Both the position numbers and the translations under genes were made by a program. Positions 43,666 to 52,929 of a stretch of 64,000 bases of DNA are shown here, in pieces. The DNA comes from Peptoniphilus raoultii. Lineage in GTDB: Bacteria > Bacillota > Clostridia > Tissierellales > Peptoniphilaceae. How positions within the stretch are numbered: position 1 is the stretch's first letter; every line of letters starts with the position of its first letter. The stretch is taken from positions 1,113,629 through 1,177,628 of the forward strand of contig NZ_FMWM01000002.1 in the NCBI RefSeq assembly GCF_900099555.1. The letters are read 5' to 3'. The notes under the pieces are model-generated. The model did not search any database. It saw only the letters and a program-made list of their open reading frames with translations, and was not told where the DNA came from.

Positions 43666-46107
43666 GTGGAAAAAAAGAAAAAAGACACTAGACTTAAAAA
43701 GAAAAAGACAATTAAATCAAAAAATGAGCAGATTGATATAGAAACTAAAAATGAAATTTTTGGTCTTTTATTAATGGTTCTGGGAATTATTTTTTTCATT
43801 TCCGTTTTCAGCTCAAAAATGGGAATAGTTGGTAGAATCGTCTATAGACTATTATCTGTCTTATTTGGTAGTGCAAATTATATATTTCCATTGATTTTAG
43901 TTTTCTGGGGAATTTTATATAATTTAAAGGCTACCAAGCACTACACCAGAAGATATATTATATGCACAAGTATAATATTTTTGTGTCTTCTTGTTCTTTT
44001 AGATTCATCAAAGGAACTTGACTTAACTCTAGTAGACAGAATTAATAGGTCAATTGAATATCTTTCTGTTACAAGAAGTGGAGGAATTATAGGAGCGGTT
44101 TTAGGTTTTTTTGTCTATAAATTACTAGGATCTCTAGGAACTTATATCTTCCTTGGAGTAATAATTTTAGTAAACCTATATATAATACTTAGGACAAATA
44201 TTGATCAAATTCTTATGTTCTTTGAAGACTTAGGAGAATTTATTGAAGATAAAAAGTTAAAATTTAGGGAAAAGCAAAGAGAAAGAGAAGATAGAATTAT
44301 AGCAAAAGAAATGGACCCTAATTCTCATTCGTTTAAGGAAAAAAATGCCCATATTTTTGGTAAGCTCAAGGCTAAATTAAAAGGACTAGAAAAAGACCAG
44401 GTTAAAAATGAATTAATGGTAAAAAAAGATGATAAAAATGCAGCTATTATCTTAGAAGACTATCCAGAAGAAATTAGTAGTTTCACTATTAATGAATATG
44501 ATAAGAAGAATATTAGGATAGAGGAAAAACCAAAGCAAGAATTTAAGAAAGAAACAAGAAGAGAAGCTAAGATAGAAAAAGAAAGGTCTAAAGACTTGTC
44601 AGAGGATCTTTCAGAAGAAGATAAAAGAGAATTTGAAAACATTAAGGAAAGTGCAGAAAGTGAAAATTATGTATTTCCTGATATTTCACTTTTAAATCAG
44701 GGTGCAGAAAAAAATGCCATGTCTAATAAGGACATTATTAGGAATGGAAAAATTATTGAGCAGACTCTTGATAATTTTGGTATAGACTGCACAATTACAG
44801 CCATAAATAAGGGACCGGTTATAACGTGCTATGAATTAAAACCAGCCCCAGGCATTAAACTATCAAAAATTGTAGGCTTAAGTGACAATATTTCCATGGC
44901 CTTAGCTTCTAGTGACATTAGAATTGAAGCACCTATACCTGGAAAAACTGTTGTGGGTATTGAGATAGCAAACAAGGTAAAAGATTCTGTAAGTCTTAGA
45001 GAAATGCTTGAATCTAATGAGTTTCAGTCTGCTAAAAATGCCCTTCCTTTGACCCTGGGAAAGGATGTTGAGGGAAATATTATAATTTCTTCAATAGATG
45101 ATATGCCCCACCTTTTAATTGCAGGAGCAACAGGTTCTGGAAAGTCAGTTTGTATAAATGGAATAATAACTACACTTTTATATAAGTCTTCACCAAAAGA
45201 TGTAAGATTTATTTTAATTGATCCAAAAGTTGTGGAGTTAGGTGTCTATAATGGCATACCTCATCTTTTAATTCCTGTTGTAACCAATCCTAAAAAGGCA
45301 GGTTATGCTTTAAGCTGGGCTGTTGGAGAAATGGAAAAGAGATATAAATTATTTTCTGAAATGCAGGTAAGAGATATTAAATCCTATAATAAAAAACTTG
45401 AAAAAGAGGGAAGAGAAGGAGAAAAACTTGCAAGGATTGTTATTATTGTAGACGAACTTGCAGATCTTATGATGGTTGCAGCTAAGGAAGTGGAAGATTA
45501 TATTATAAGACTTGCACAAATGGCTAGGGCTGCAGGTATGTATTTAATCATTGCTACTCAAAGACCAAGTGTAGATGTAATTACAGGAATTATTAAGGCT
45601 AATATCCCTTCAAGGATAGCCTTTGCTGTATCATCACAAGTGGATTCTAGAACAATAATAGATATGGGTGGAGCTGAAAAACTTTTAGGAAAGGGAGATA
45701 TGCTCTTTTATCCATCAAATTATCCTAAGCCCAAAAGAATTCAAGGAGCTTTTGTTTCCGATGAAGAAGTAGAAAGAGTAGTTGATTTTATTAAATTAAA
45801 TAATCAAGTAGAAGAAAATAAAGAAAATCAAAAGGTAATTGAAGATCAAATAAAGGAGCAAGAGAGAAACGAAGATTTAGATCTTGATCCATTATTTAGG
45901 GATGCCATTAATTTTGTAGTAACAGATGAGCAGGCATCAGTATCTTATCTCCAAAGAAAGTTAAAAATTGGATATTCAAGAGCTGCAAGAATTGTTGATC
46001 AAATGGAAGAAATGGAAATAATTGGGCCTCATGAAGGTTCAAAGCCTAGAAAACTTCTGAAGACAAAAGAAGAGATTGATAAGCTTTTAGGTGATGAAGA
46101 TGAATAA
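43666..46107 (+). CDS. ftsK: DNA translocase FtsK/SpoIIIE
   Basis: 813 residues, GTG start with GAGGTG upstream. It pumps chromosome DNA through the closing septum. N-terminal four-helix membrane domain (about 28-180), charged K/E-rich linker (about 190-330), alpha and RecA-like beta motor domains with Walker A GATGSGKSVCINGI and Walker B IVIIVDELADLM, and C-terminal winged-helix gamma domain (about 745-805, YLQRKLKIGYSRAARIVDQM) that reads KOPS/SRS. Partner Xer recombinase is encoded at 58403-59386. Its 3' end overlaps rimO by 8 bases. Confidence 0.96.
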   Translation: MEKKKKDTRLKKKKTIKSKNEQIDIETKNEIFGLLLMVLGIIFFISVFSSKMGIVGRIVYRLLSVLFGSANYIFPLILVFWGILYNLKATKHYTRRYIICTSIIFLCLLVLLDSSKELDLTLVDRINRSIEYLSVTRSGGIIGAVLGFFVYKLLGSLGTYIFLGVIILVNLYIILRTNIDQILMFFEDLGEFIEDKKLKFREKQREREDRIIAKEMDPNSHSFKEKNAHIFGKLKAKLKGLEKDQVKNELMVKKDDKNAAIILEDYPEEISSFTINEYDKKNIRIEEKPKQEFKKETRREAKIEKERSKDLSEDLSEEDKREFENIKESAESENYVFPDISLLNQGAEKNAMSNKDIIRNGKIIEQTLDNFGIDCTITAINKGPVITCYELKPAPGIKLSKIVGLSDNISMALASSDIRIEAPIPGKTVVGIEIANKVKDSVSLREMLESNEFQSAKNALPLTLGKDVEGNIIISSIDDMPHLLIAGATGSGKSVCINGIITTLLYKSSPKDVRFILIDPKVVELGVYNGIPHLLIPVVTNPKKAGYALSWAVGEMEKRYKLFSEMQVRDIKSYNKKLEKEGREGEKLARIVIIVDELADLMMVAAKEVEDYIIRLAQMARAAGMYLIIATQRPSVDVITGIIKANIPSRIAFAVSSQVDSRTIIDMGGAEKLLGKGDMLFYPSNYPKPKRIQGAFVSDEEVERVVDFIKLNNQVEENKENQKVIEDQIKEQERNEDLDLDPLFRDAINFVVTDEQASVSYLQRKLKIGYSRAARIVDQMEEMEIIGPHEGSKPRKLLKTKEEIDKLLGDEDE

Positions 46108-47413
46108 TGTTCACATTGTAACACTTGGCTGTTCAAAAAACGAAGTTGACAGTTCTCAAATGATGTCAATCCTTGATAAGGATAAATATCAAATGACAAA
46201 TAGCCCTAATAAGGCTGATATTATAATTGTAAATACTTGTGCCTTTATTAATGATGCTAAGGCAGAATCTATAGATACTATTTTAGAAGCCACAAGATTT
46301 AAGAAAAAGGGAAATTGTAAAAAAATTTTTTTAGCTGGTTGTTTAGCTCAAAGATATCCAGAAGAGCTTTTGAAAGAAATTCCTGAGGTTGACGGAATTA
46401 TTGGAACTGGAAATATTTCAGAAATTAATGATATTTTAAATAGTTCTGAAAGGGGAGAAAAAGTTGTAGAAGTTAATAACTTAAACGCCCCATATATTGA
46501 AGGAATTAGAAAAAATGATGTCAAGGTTTCTGAATACCTTAAAATTTCTGAAGGGTGTAATAATAACTGTTCCTATTGCATTATTCCAAAATTAAGAGGA
46601 AGAAATAGATCAAGAAGGATTGAAGATATTTATGCAGAAGCTGAGTATTTAGTAAGTAAAGGGACGAGGGAATTAATCCTAATTGCCCAAAATACAACAG
46701 ATTATGGAATCGACCTTTATGGAAGATATTCTCTTGCAAAACTTATAAAAGAACTTACAAAAATTGAAGATTTAAAATGGATTAGAGTTTTATATCTCTA
46801 TCCCGATCATTTTACTGATGAGCTTATAAATGAATTTAAAAATAATGAAAAGCTTTTAAAATATGTAGATATTCCCCTTCAACAGGTTAGCGACCATGTA
46901 TTAAAACTCATGAATAGGCATACTGATAAAAACCATATAAAAAATCTTTTGAAAAAATTAAGGACTATTGAGGGAATTAGTATTAGAACAACTTTTATAG
47001 TCGGTTTTCCAAAGGAAAGTGAAGAGGACTTTGAAGAACTTTTAGATTTTATTAAGGAAAATAAATTTGATAAGCTAGGTGTTTTTACCTATTCGAAAGA
47101 AGAATCAACAAGAGCTGGCCTTATGGATGGTCAAATTAAAGAAGAAATTAAAGTTCGTAGAAGAGATAGGATAATGGAACAGCAGTCTTTTATATCCGAA
47201 AATCTTTTAAGGGAAAAAATCGGAAATATTTATGAAGTTTTAATTGAAGAAGAAATTTCAGACAATGAATATACAGGCAGATCTTATTTAGATAGCACTG
47301 ATATTGATGGAATTATTTATATTTCTTCAAATAAAAAACTTAGACTTGGCGAATTTATAAAAGTTAAAATTACAGATGCCTTAGAATATGACTTAATAGG
47401 AGATGTTATATGA
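46100..47413 (+). CDS. rimO: Ribosomal protein S12 methylthiotransferase RimO
   Basis: 438 residues from ATG 46100 with AGGTGA upstream (GTG 46091 is part of that site). Radical SAM enzyme that adds a methylthio group to S12. N-terminal MTTase domain (TLGCSKNEVDS), radical SAM CNNNCSYC and the RimO-specific IPKLRGRNRSRR, C-terminal TRAM domain (about 370-438). The CSKNEVDS form and S12-type insertion favour RimO over MiaB. Confidence 0.94.
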   Translation: MNNVHIVTLGCSKNEVDSSQMMSILDKDKYQMTNSPNKADIIIVNTCAFINDAKAESIDTILEATRFKKKGNCKKIFLAGCLAQRYPEELLKEIPEVDGIIGTGNISEINDILNSSERGEKVVEVNNLNAPYIEGIRKNDVKVSEYLKISEGCNNNCSYCIIPKLRGRNRSRRIEDIYAEAEYLVSKGTRELILIAQNTTDYGIDLYGRYSLAKLIKELTKIEDLKWIRVLYLYPDHFTDELINEFKNNEKLLKYVDIPLQQVSDHVLKLMNRHTDKNHIKNLLKKLRTIEGISIRTTFIVGFPKESEEDFEELLDFIKENKFDKLGVFTYSKEESTRAGLMDGQIKEEIKVRRRDRIMEQQSFISENLLREKIGNIYEVLIEEEISDNEYTGRSYLDSTDIDGIIYISSNKKLRLGEFIKVKITDALEYDLIGDVI

Positions 47414-47943
47414 ATTTACCAAATAAATTAACAATTTTGAGAATTTTTATGGTTCCAATATTTATAATCTTTATGTACCTTGACTTTGAAGCTTCAAGGC
47501 TAGTAGCGACTGCTATTTTTTGTATTGCATCCTTTACTGATTTTTTAGATGGATATATTGCAAGAAAAAATCATTTAGTAACAAATTTTGGTAAGTTTGC
47601 TGATCCCTTAGCAGATAAAATCCTGGTTTGTGCAGCCCTTATCATGCTTGCATCTTATGGGACAATACCTGCCTATTGTGTAATAATTATTGAAGCGAGA
47701 GAATTTGCAGTTTCAGGTTTAAGAATACTTGCTGCTTCATCAAATATTACAATTGCAGCTAGCTCTCTCGGCAAGTTTAAAACTGTAAGCCAGTTGATTT
47801 CTATGATTCTTCTTTTGACGGGCATTGAAAGTTTAAATAATATTGGGCTTATTATCTTTTATTTTGCAGTAATTATGACCATAATTTCAGGTATAGATTA
47901 TTTTACTAAGAATAAAAAAGTTTTAGATTTAGAAAATTTATAG
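47410..47943 (+). CDS. pgsA: CDP-diacylglycerol-glycerol-3-phosphate 3-phosphatidyltransferase
   Basis: 177 residues, four to five transmembrane helices. It makes phosphatidylglycerol phosphate using the product of CdsA and the G3P made by GpsA. The CDP-alcohol phosphotransferase motif D-x2-DG-x2-AR-x8-G-x3-D is complete (DFLDGYIAR to GKFAD). Overlaps rimO by 4 bases; the rimO-pgsA-cinA-recA order is classical for Firmicutes. Confidence 0.96.
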   Translation: MNLPNKLTILRIFMVPIFIIFMYLDFEASRLVATAIFCIASFTDFLDGYIARKNHLVTNFGKFADPLADKILVCAALIMLASYGTIPAYCVIIIEAREFAVSGLRILAASSNITIAASSLGKFKTVSQLISMILLLTGIESLNNIGLIIFYFAVIMTIISGIDYFTKNKKVLDLENL

Positions 47944-47951
47944 GAGTTTTT

Positions 47952-49178
47952 ATGAAGGCTGAAATAATAACAGTTGGAACTGAAATTTTAATTGGTTCAA
48001 TTATTAATACCAATTCAAAATTTCTTTCAGAAAGATTAGTGGAACTTGGCTGTGATGTTAATAGACAGGTTTCAGTAAATGACTCTATGGATGATATTAT
48101 AAGAGAGCTTAAAATCGCATCTGAATCAAGTGATCTTATATTTTTATGTGGGGGCCTTGGCCCCACAAATGATGATATTACAAGACAGGCGCTTGCTAAA
48201 TTTTTAAATAGAGATATTCACTATGATGAAAAAAGTAAAAAACAGCTGGAAGAATATTTTAAAAAGTCTGGCAAAAATATGACTGAAAATAATTTAAGGC
48301 AAGTTATGCTTATAGATGGGGCTAAAAAATTTGATAATTTATGGGGCCTCGCCCTTGGTGAAGTTGACGAGTACGAAGGAAAAAAATATTTTTTATTTCC
48401 TGGACCTCCTAGGGAGTTCGAACCCATGGTTAACAGATATTTAGCTGAAAATATTTCTGAAGACCAAGTGATTTTAATTAAATCCTTAAATGTAATTGGT
48501 CTTGGAGAATCTCTTACGGAAGATAGGTTAAGAAAATTAAATTTAGAAAACGAATATTTATCAATAAACACCTTTGCACATTTTAGCCAAACTGAAATAA
48601 AAATCATTGCAGAGGGAATGGGCTATGAGTTTTTAAATATGCTTTTGGAAGACACTATAGCAAAACTATACAGGGAGTTTGACGGACATATCTATTCTGA
48701 AAGTAATGAAACTGTTGAAGAAGTCTTAGTTAAAAAATTAAGGGAAGAGAATTTAAAAATTTCCTTTGCTGAGTCAATCACTGGAGGCCTATTAGCTGGT
48801 GAAATTATAAATTCTAAAGGAGCATCAAATGTCATTTCCACATCTCTTGTAACTTATTCAAATGAAAGTAAAAATAAGGAGCTGGGAGTTCCAAAAGAAA
48901 TTTTAGATGAATATGGAGCTGTTAGTAAAGAGACAGCAATAGCTATGGCTAAAGGATTAAGGGAAAGAACAGGCGCTGATATTTGTATTTCTACAACTGG
49001 AGAAGCAGGCCCAGATGCCAAGGAAACAGATATTGGTAGTGTTTATAGTTGCATTTATTTTGCAGACGGGAATTTTGATTTAAAACATTATTATTTTACA
49101 GGAAATAGAAATAAAATTAGAAGAAGAACTGTTGATCAAGTATTGTCAAATTTATTATATTTAATATTGAAAGAATAG
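47952..49178 (+). CDS. cinA: CinA family competence/damage-inducible protein
   Basis: 408 residues. The N-terminal molybdopterin-binding-like (COG1058) domain (VGTEILIGSIINTNSKFLSE, GGLGPTNDDITRQALA) is joined to a C-terminal CinA amidohydrolase domain (ESITGGLLAGEIINSKGAS) that deamidates NMN in other bacteria. Both domains are intact. GGAG precedes the start. It is 9 bases upstream of recA, presumably co-transcribed. Confidence 0.95.
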   Translation: MKAEIITVGTEILIGSIINTNSKFLSERLVELGCDVNRQVSVNDSMDDIIRELKIASESSDLIFLCGGLGPTNDDITRQALAKFLNRDIHYDEKSKKQLEEYFKKSGKNMTENNLRQVMLIDGAKKFDNLWGLALGEVDEYEGKKYFLFPGPPREFEPMVNRYLAENISEDQVILIKSLNVIGLGESLTEDRLRKLNLENEYLSINTFAHFSQTEIKIIAEGMGYEFLNMLLEDTIAKLYREFDGHIYSESNETVEEVLVKKLREENLKISFAESITGGLLAGEIINSKGASNVISTSLVTYSNESKNKELGVPKEILDEYGAVSKETAIAMAKGLRERTGADICISTTGEAGPDAKETDIGSVYSCIYFADGNFDLKHYYFTGNRNKIRRRTVDQVLSNLLYLILKE

Positions 49179-49187
49179 GAGTAGAAA

Positions 49188-50240
49188 ATGAAAGATAACC
49201 TAGAAAAAAAAGAAGCCCTAGATAAGGTCATGGCTTCAATTGTTAAGCAGTTTGGTGAAGGCTCCGTAATGAAGCTTGGTGAAGGAACTAAACTTGATAT
49301 TGATTCAATTCCAACTGGTTCTCTTGCCCTTGACCTAGCTCTTGGTATTGGTGGAATTCCCAAGGGTAGAATAATTGAAATTTACGGACCTGAATCTTCA
49401 GGAAAGACAACGATAGCTCTTCATATGATTGCTGAATCACAAAAACTTGGCGGAACGGCAGCTTTTATTGATGCGGAACATGCTCTTGACCCCTCTTATG
49501 CAAAAAAACTTGGTGTAGATGTTGAAAATTTAATAATTTCTCAACCAGACACTGGTGAACAAGCCTTAGAAATTACAGAGGCCCTTGTTCGATCTAATGC
49601 AGTTGATATTGTTGTAATAGATTCAGTGGCAGCCCTAGTTCCAAAAACAGAAATTGAAGGGGAAATGGGCCAAGCAACAATTGGCCTTCAAGCAAGACTT
49701 ATGTCACAAGCTCTAAGAAAATTAACAGGTGCAATTAATAAGTCAAAGGCAGCAGTTATTTTTATTAATCAACTTAGGGAAAAGGTTGGAGTTGTTTATG
49801 GTAATCCTGAAACAACAACTGGTGGCAGGGCTTTAAAATTTTATTCTACCGTTAGACTTGATGTAAGAAGAGTTGAAATTATAAAACAAAGGGATCAAGC
49901 AGTTGGAAATAGAGTTAGGATAAGAGTTGTTAAAAATAAAGTGGCACCTCCATTTAAGGAAGCTGAAGTTGATATTATGTATGGTGCTGGCATTTCTAAA
50001 ATTGGAAATATTTTGGACGTTGCTGCTGCTTTAGAAGTTGTTAAAAAAGCAGGATCTTGGTATTCTTATAATGACGAAAAACTAGGTCAAGGTAGAGAAA
50101 AATCAAAAGAATTTTTAATAGACAATCCCGTACTTTTAAAGGAAATTGAAGATAAGGTTAGAGATTTATTAAAATCTAGTGACGAAGAAGAAAGTAAGGA
50201 AGAATTATTAAAAGAAGAAGATAAGAATTCTGATTTTTAA
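49188..50240 (+). CDS. recA: Recombinase RecA
   Basis: 350 residues. DNA strand exchange and LexA coprotease. Walker [10 protein letters not shown], Walker [16 protein letters not shown]2 loop [17 protein letters not shown] and an acidic C-terminal tail are present. No LexA-box-like site (GAAC-N4-GTTC) was found directly upstream of recA or cinA, so SOS induction may occur through a more distant promoter. recX, often next to recA, is absent; a split SbcCD-like module follows. Confidence 0.98.
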   Translation: MKDNLEKKEALDKVMASIVKQFGEGSVMKLGEGTKLDIDSIPTGSLALDLALGIGGIPKGRIIEIYGPESSGKTTIALHMIAESQKLGGTAAFIDAEHALDPSYAKKLGVDVENLIISQPDTGEQALEITEALVRSNAVDIVVIDSVAALVPKTEIEGEMGQATIGLQARLMSQALRKLTGAINKSKAAVIFINQLREKVGVVYGNPETTTGGRALKFYSTVRLDVRRVEIIKQRDQAVGNRVRIRVVKNKVAPPFKEAEVDIMYGAGISKIGNILDVAAALEVVKKAGSWYSYNDEKLGQGREKSKEFLIDNPVLLKEIEDKVRDLLKSSDEEESKEELLKEEDKNSDF

Positions 50241-50269
50241 GATTGAACTAAGTAATAGAGAGTGATTTT

Positions 50270-51247
50270 TTGAAATTTTTATATTTTACTGATACCCATA
50301 TTAGGGGAACTAATCCAAGGAACAGGCTTGATAATTTTTATGAAACCTTAAAAAATAAAATAAGGGAAGTTGTTCAAATTTCTAAAGATGAAGGGGTAGA
50401 TTATATCCTTCATGGAGGGGACTTATTTGATAGACCTGATATTTCTCTTTCAGTAGTGGGAGAATTTGCAAATATTTTAAAGGAATTTAATAAATCTATT
50501 TTTGTAATCTCTGGAAATCACGATATTTTTGGCCACAACCCCTCCACTTTAAATAGAACTGTTTTTGGACTTCTCTGTAATCTTGGAATATTAAATTTGG
50601 TAAATTATAAAAGAATAATCTTAAAAAAAGATATAAAAGTACAGCTTACTGGTTCTCCCTATGTTTATTCTATGGATTCTAGAGAAAATATTGAATCCTA
50701 TATGGTTAGGGAAAGGGATCCGGAGGCAAAGTACGCTATTCATATGACCCATGGCTTTTTAGTGGACAAGCCTTTTATAAAAGAAGTTCCGCACACATTA
50801 ATTTCTGAAATTAGGGATACTCTTGCAGATATTACTTTAGGGGCACATTTTCACTATGGTTTTAAAACTGTAAATTTAGATGGTAAATATTTTATAAATC
50901 CTGGTGCCTTAGTTAGAATTTCCAACTCTTTAAAGGAAGTTGAAAGAAGACCTAAGGTTATTATAATGGACTTAAGTGACCATATAGAAATCAAGGAAAT
51001 TTATTTAAAGTCAGCCCCTGTGGGAAATGAAGTTTTAGATAGAAGTGAAATTGAGAAGCATCAATTTAAGGGTATTAAAATTAATGAATTTAAGGAACTT
51101 ATTGATTCATCAGTAAATTTAAATAATATGGATATTTATTCATTACTTAATATAATTGCCAGCAATGAAGAAATTTCAAGCGATGTTATTGATGAAGCCT
51201 TAAAAAGAATTGAACATGTGCAAATAGATGGAGCGGATTTTGTATGA
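50270..51247 (+). CDS. SbcD/Mre11-like metallophosphoesterase (DNA nuclease)
   Basis: 325 residues from a TTG with GAGAGTGAT upstream. Calcineurin-type phosphoesterase motifs in Mre11/SbcD order: D8-x-H10 (FTDTHIRG), GGDLFD at 49-54, GNHD at 82-85, HMTHGF, and GAHFHYG. It is shorter than SbcD in that the capping domain is reduced. Its stop overlaps the next gene (ATGA), tying it to the ATPase pieces. It probably forms the nuclease subunit of an SbcCD/gp46-47-like complex. No promoter was seen, so it likely reads on from recA 29 bases upstream. Confidence 0.8.
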   Translation: MKFLYFTDTHIRGTNPRNRLDNFYETLKNKIREVVQISKDEGVDYILHGGDLFDRPDISLSVVGEFANILKEFNKSIFVISGNHDIFGHNPSTLNRTVFGLLCNLGILNLVNYKRIILKKDIKVQLTGSPYVYSMDSRENIESYMVRERDPEAKYAIHMTHGFLVDKPFIKEVPHTLISEIRDTLADITLGAHFHYGFKTVNLDGKYFINPGALVRISNSLKEVERRPKVIIMDLSDHIEIKEIYLKSAPVGNEVLDRSEIEKHQFKGIKINEFKELIDSSVNLNNMDIYSLLNIIASNEEISSDVIDEALKRIEHVQIDGADFV

Positions 51248-52692
51248 TTTATATAAAGAGAATTCATTTAGAAAATTTTCAATCCCATAAGCTGACAGAT
51301 ATGACATTTGACAAGGGTTTAAATGTTATCATTGGAAATTCCGACTCTGGAAAAACTGCAATTTTAAGAGCCATTAAATGGGCCCTTTATAATGAACCCC
51401 AAGGTGATTATTTTATTAGACAAGGCGAAGCAAAAGTTGTTGTTGAAATAGAATTTTCCAATGGAGTTGTGGTTAGAAGATTAAAATCTTCTTCTAAAAA
51501 TTTATACTATTTAAAGACAGGAGATGGAGAAGAATACCAATTTGAAGGATTTAGAAATGAGGTTCCTAGAGAAGTTTTAGAGGCAACAGGCATGTATAAG
51601 GTTGATTTTTCATCATCTAATCTTGGAATCTTAAATATTTCAGAGCAACTTGAAGGGCCGTTTTTATTAAATGAAAGCTCATCAGTTAGAGCAAATGCCA
51701 TTGGTAGGCTTGTTAGTGTCAATTATATTGACGATGCATTAAGACAAACTGTGCGTGATGACAAGAGCACTCTTTCAAAAATAAACGACCTTGAAAAAAC
51801 TAAAAAGAATTTAGAAGAAAAGATAAAGAAATTTGACTATCTTGAAGATTTAGAAAAAAAACTTAAGGCTTTAGATCAATTAAGAATAGAAATTAAGAAC
51901 AAAAGTCAGGAGTTTGATTTATTAAAATCTTATGACCAAAATTTAAATAAAATTAATTATGAGATAGATAAGGAAAGGAAAAGTCTAAGGTGTCTCCCTG
52001 ATATTGAAGTTCTATCTAATATTTATGGAAAACTACTAGCAAATATTTCCTACTATTCCTTATATGAAAATTTATTTACAAAAATAAATAAGACTGGGGA
52101 AGATATTTTAAAAACCGAAGCTTATTTAAAACATTTTATAAATAATGAATCTTTAAAGGAAATATATCTTAATCTAAAAGATGATATACTAAAACTTAGG
52201 ATAAATAAAGGTCTTTTTGAAAAACTTGAGGCAAATGAAAAAGAAATCTATGAATGTAAGTTCATTTTAAAAGATTTTGATAATATATATCCTCAAGAAA
52301 AAAATTTAAAGGACTTAGAGGAGAAAATTATTATATTAAAGACCTATAGTGATTTAAATGTAAGATTTTTACATATAGAAAAATCCATAAAAATCGGTGA
52401 AAATTATATAAAGTCCTTTGATAGTCTTAATGATTTAAATACAAATGTGACTACAATTGGACAAAAGGCAGAAAAATTAAAAGTTCTAAGAACTTTATAT
52501 AATTCTTATGAGGGCTTAAATTCAAATATTGAACTTTTAAATAAGGAAATTTCAGGCATTAATAAGGATATATCTAGTTTAACAGAGGATTATGAAAGAA
52601 TAATTATGAAGGCAGGAATTTGCCCATTTTGCTATAGCAAAATAAATGTAGAGTCTTTGAAGCATATAAAAAGTCATTTAGAGGGGGATTAA
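51244..52692 (+). CDS. SbcC/Rad50-like ATPase, N-terminal half ending in a zinc motif (split gene product)
   Basis: 482 residues. N-terminal SMC/Rad50 lobe: IHLENFQSHKL and Walker A GNSDSGKT at 31-38, with a Q-loop-like ISEQ and FLLNESSSVRANAIGRLV after it. Then comes a long coiled-coil region (about 170-450) with breaks. It ends with a cysteine pair C460-x2-C463 followed by H474 and H478, a complete CCHH-type zinc ligand set at the position where Rad50 would have its zinc hook. Signature motif, Walker B and D-loop are absent and are found two genes downstream. So the Rad50 polypeptide is cut at the hook. Confidence 0.8.
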   Translation: MIYIKRIHLENFQSHKLTDMTFDKGLNVIIGNSDSGKTAILRAIKWALYNEPQGDYFIRQGEAKVVVEIEFSNGVVVRRLKSSSKNLYYLKTGDGEEYQFEGFRNEVPREVLEATGMYKVDFSSSNLGILNISEQLEGPFLLNESSSVRANAIGRLVSVNYIDDALRQTVRDDKSTLSKINDLEKTKKNLEEKIKKFDYLEDLEKKLKALDQLRIEIKNKSQEFDLLKSYDQNLNKINYEIDKERKSLRCLPDIEVLSNIYGKLLANISYYSLYENLFTKINKTGEDILKTEAYLKHFINNESLKEIYLNLKDDILKLRINKGLFEKLEANEKEIYECKFILKDFDNIYPQEKNLKDLEEKIIILKTYSDLNVRFLHIEKSIKIGENYIKSFDSLNDLNTNVTTIGQKAEKLKVLRTLYNSYEGLNSNIELLNKEISGINKDISSLTEDYERIIMKAGICPFCYSKINVESLKHIKSHLEGD

Positions 52693-52693
52693 A

Positions 52694-52927
52694 ATGAATT
52701 ATGAAGATAATTTAAATAATTTAAAAAAACAGCTTGACAGGGCAAAGGACCTTAAATATAAAGCAGATGCAAGATTAGAAAGTTTAAAATCTCAAAAGGA
52801 AGAACTTTTAAAGGAAATCAAAAGCCAAGGAATAAACCCTGAAGATTTAGGGACACAAATTGAAAAATTAGAAGGGGAAATAAAGGATTTATTTGAAAAG
52901 GCAAATAATATGCTACCAAAGGTTTAA
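52694..52927 (+). CDS. Small coiled-coil protein of the split SbcC module
   Basis: 77 residues, starting 1 base after the N-half stop, with a GGGGG-rich ribosome site inside its end. Almost wholly heptad-like charged helix (residues 3-70, e.g. LKKQLDRAKDLKYKADARL). No catalytic motif. By position it could supply the return strand of the coiled coil, or bridge the two ATPase halves. Not a recognised family. Confidence 0.6.
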   Translation: MNYEDNLNNLKKQLDRAKDLKYKADARLESLKSQKEELLKEIKSQGINPEDLGTQIEKLEGEIKDLFEKANNMLPKV

Positions 52928-52929
52928 AG

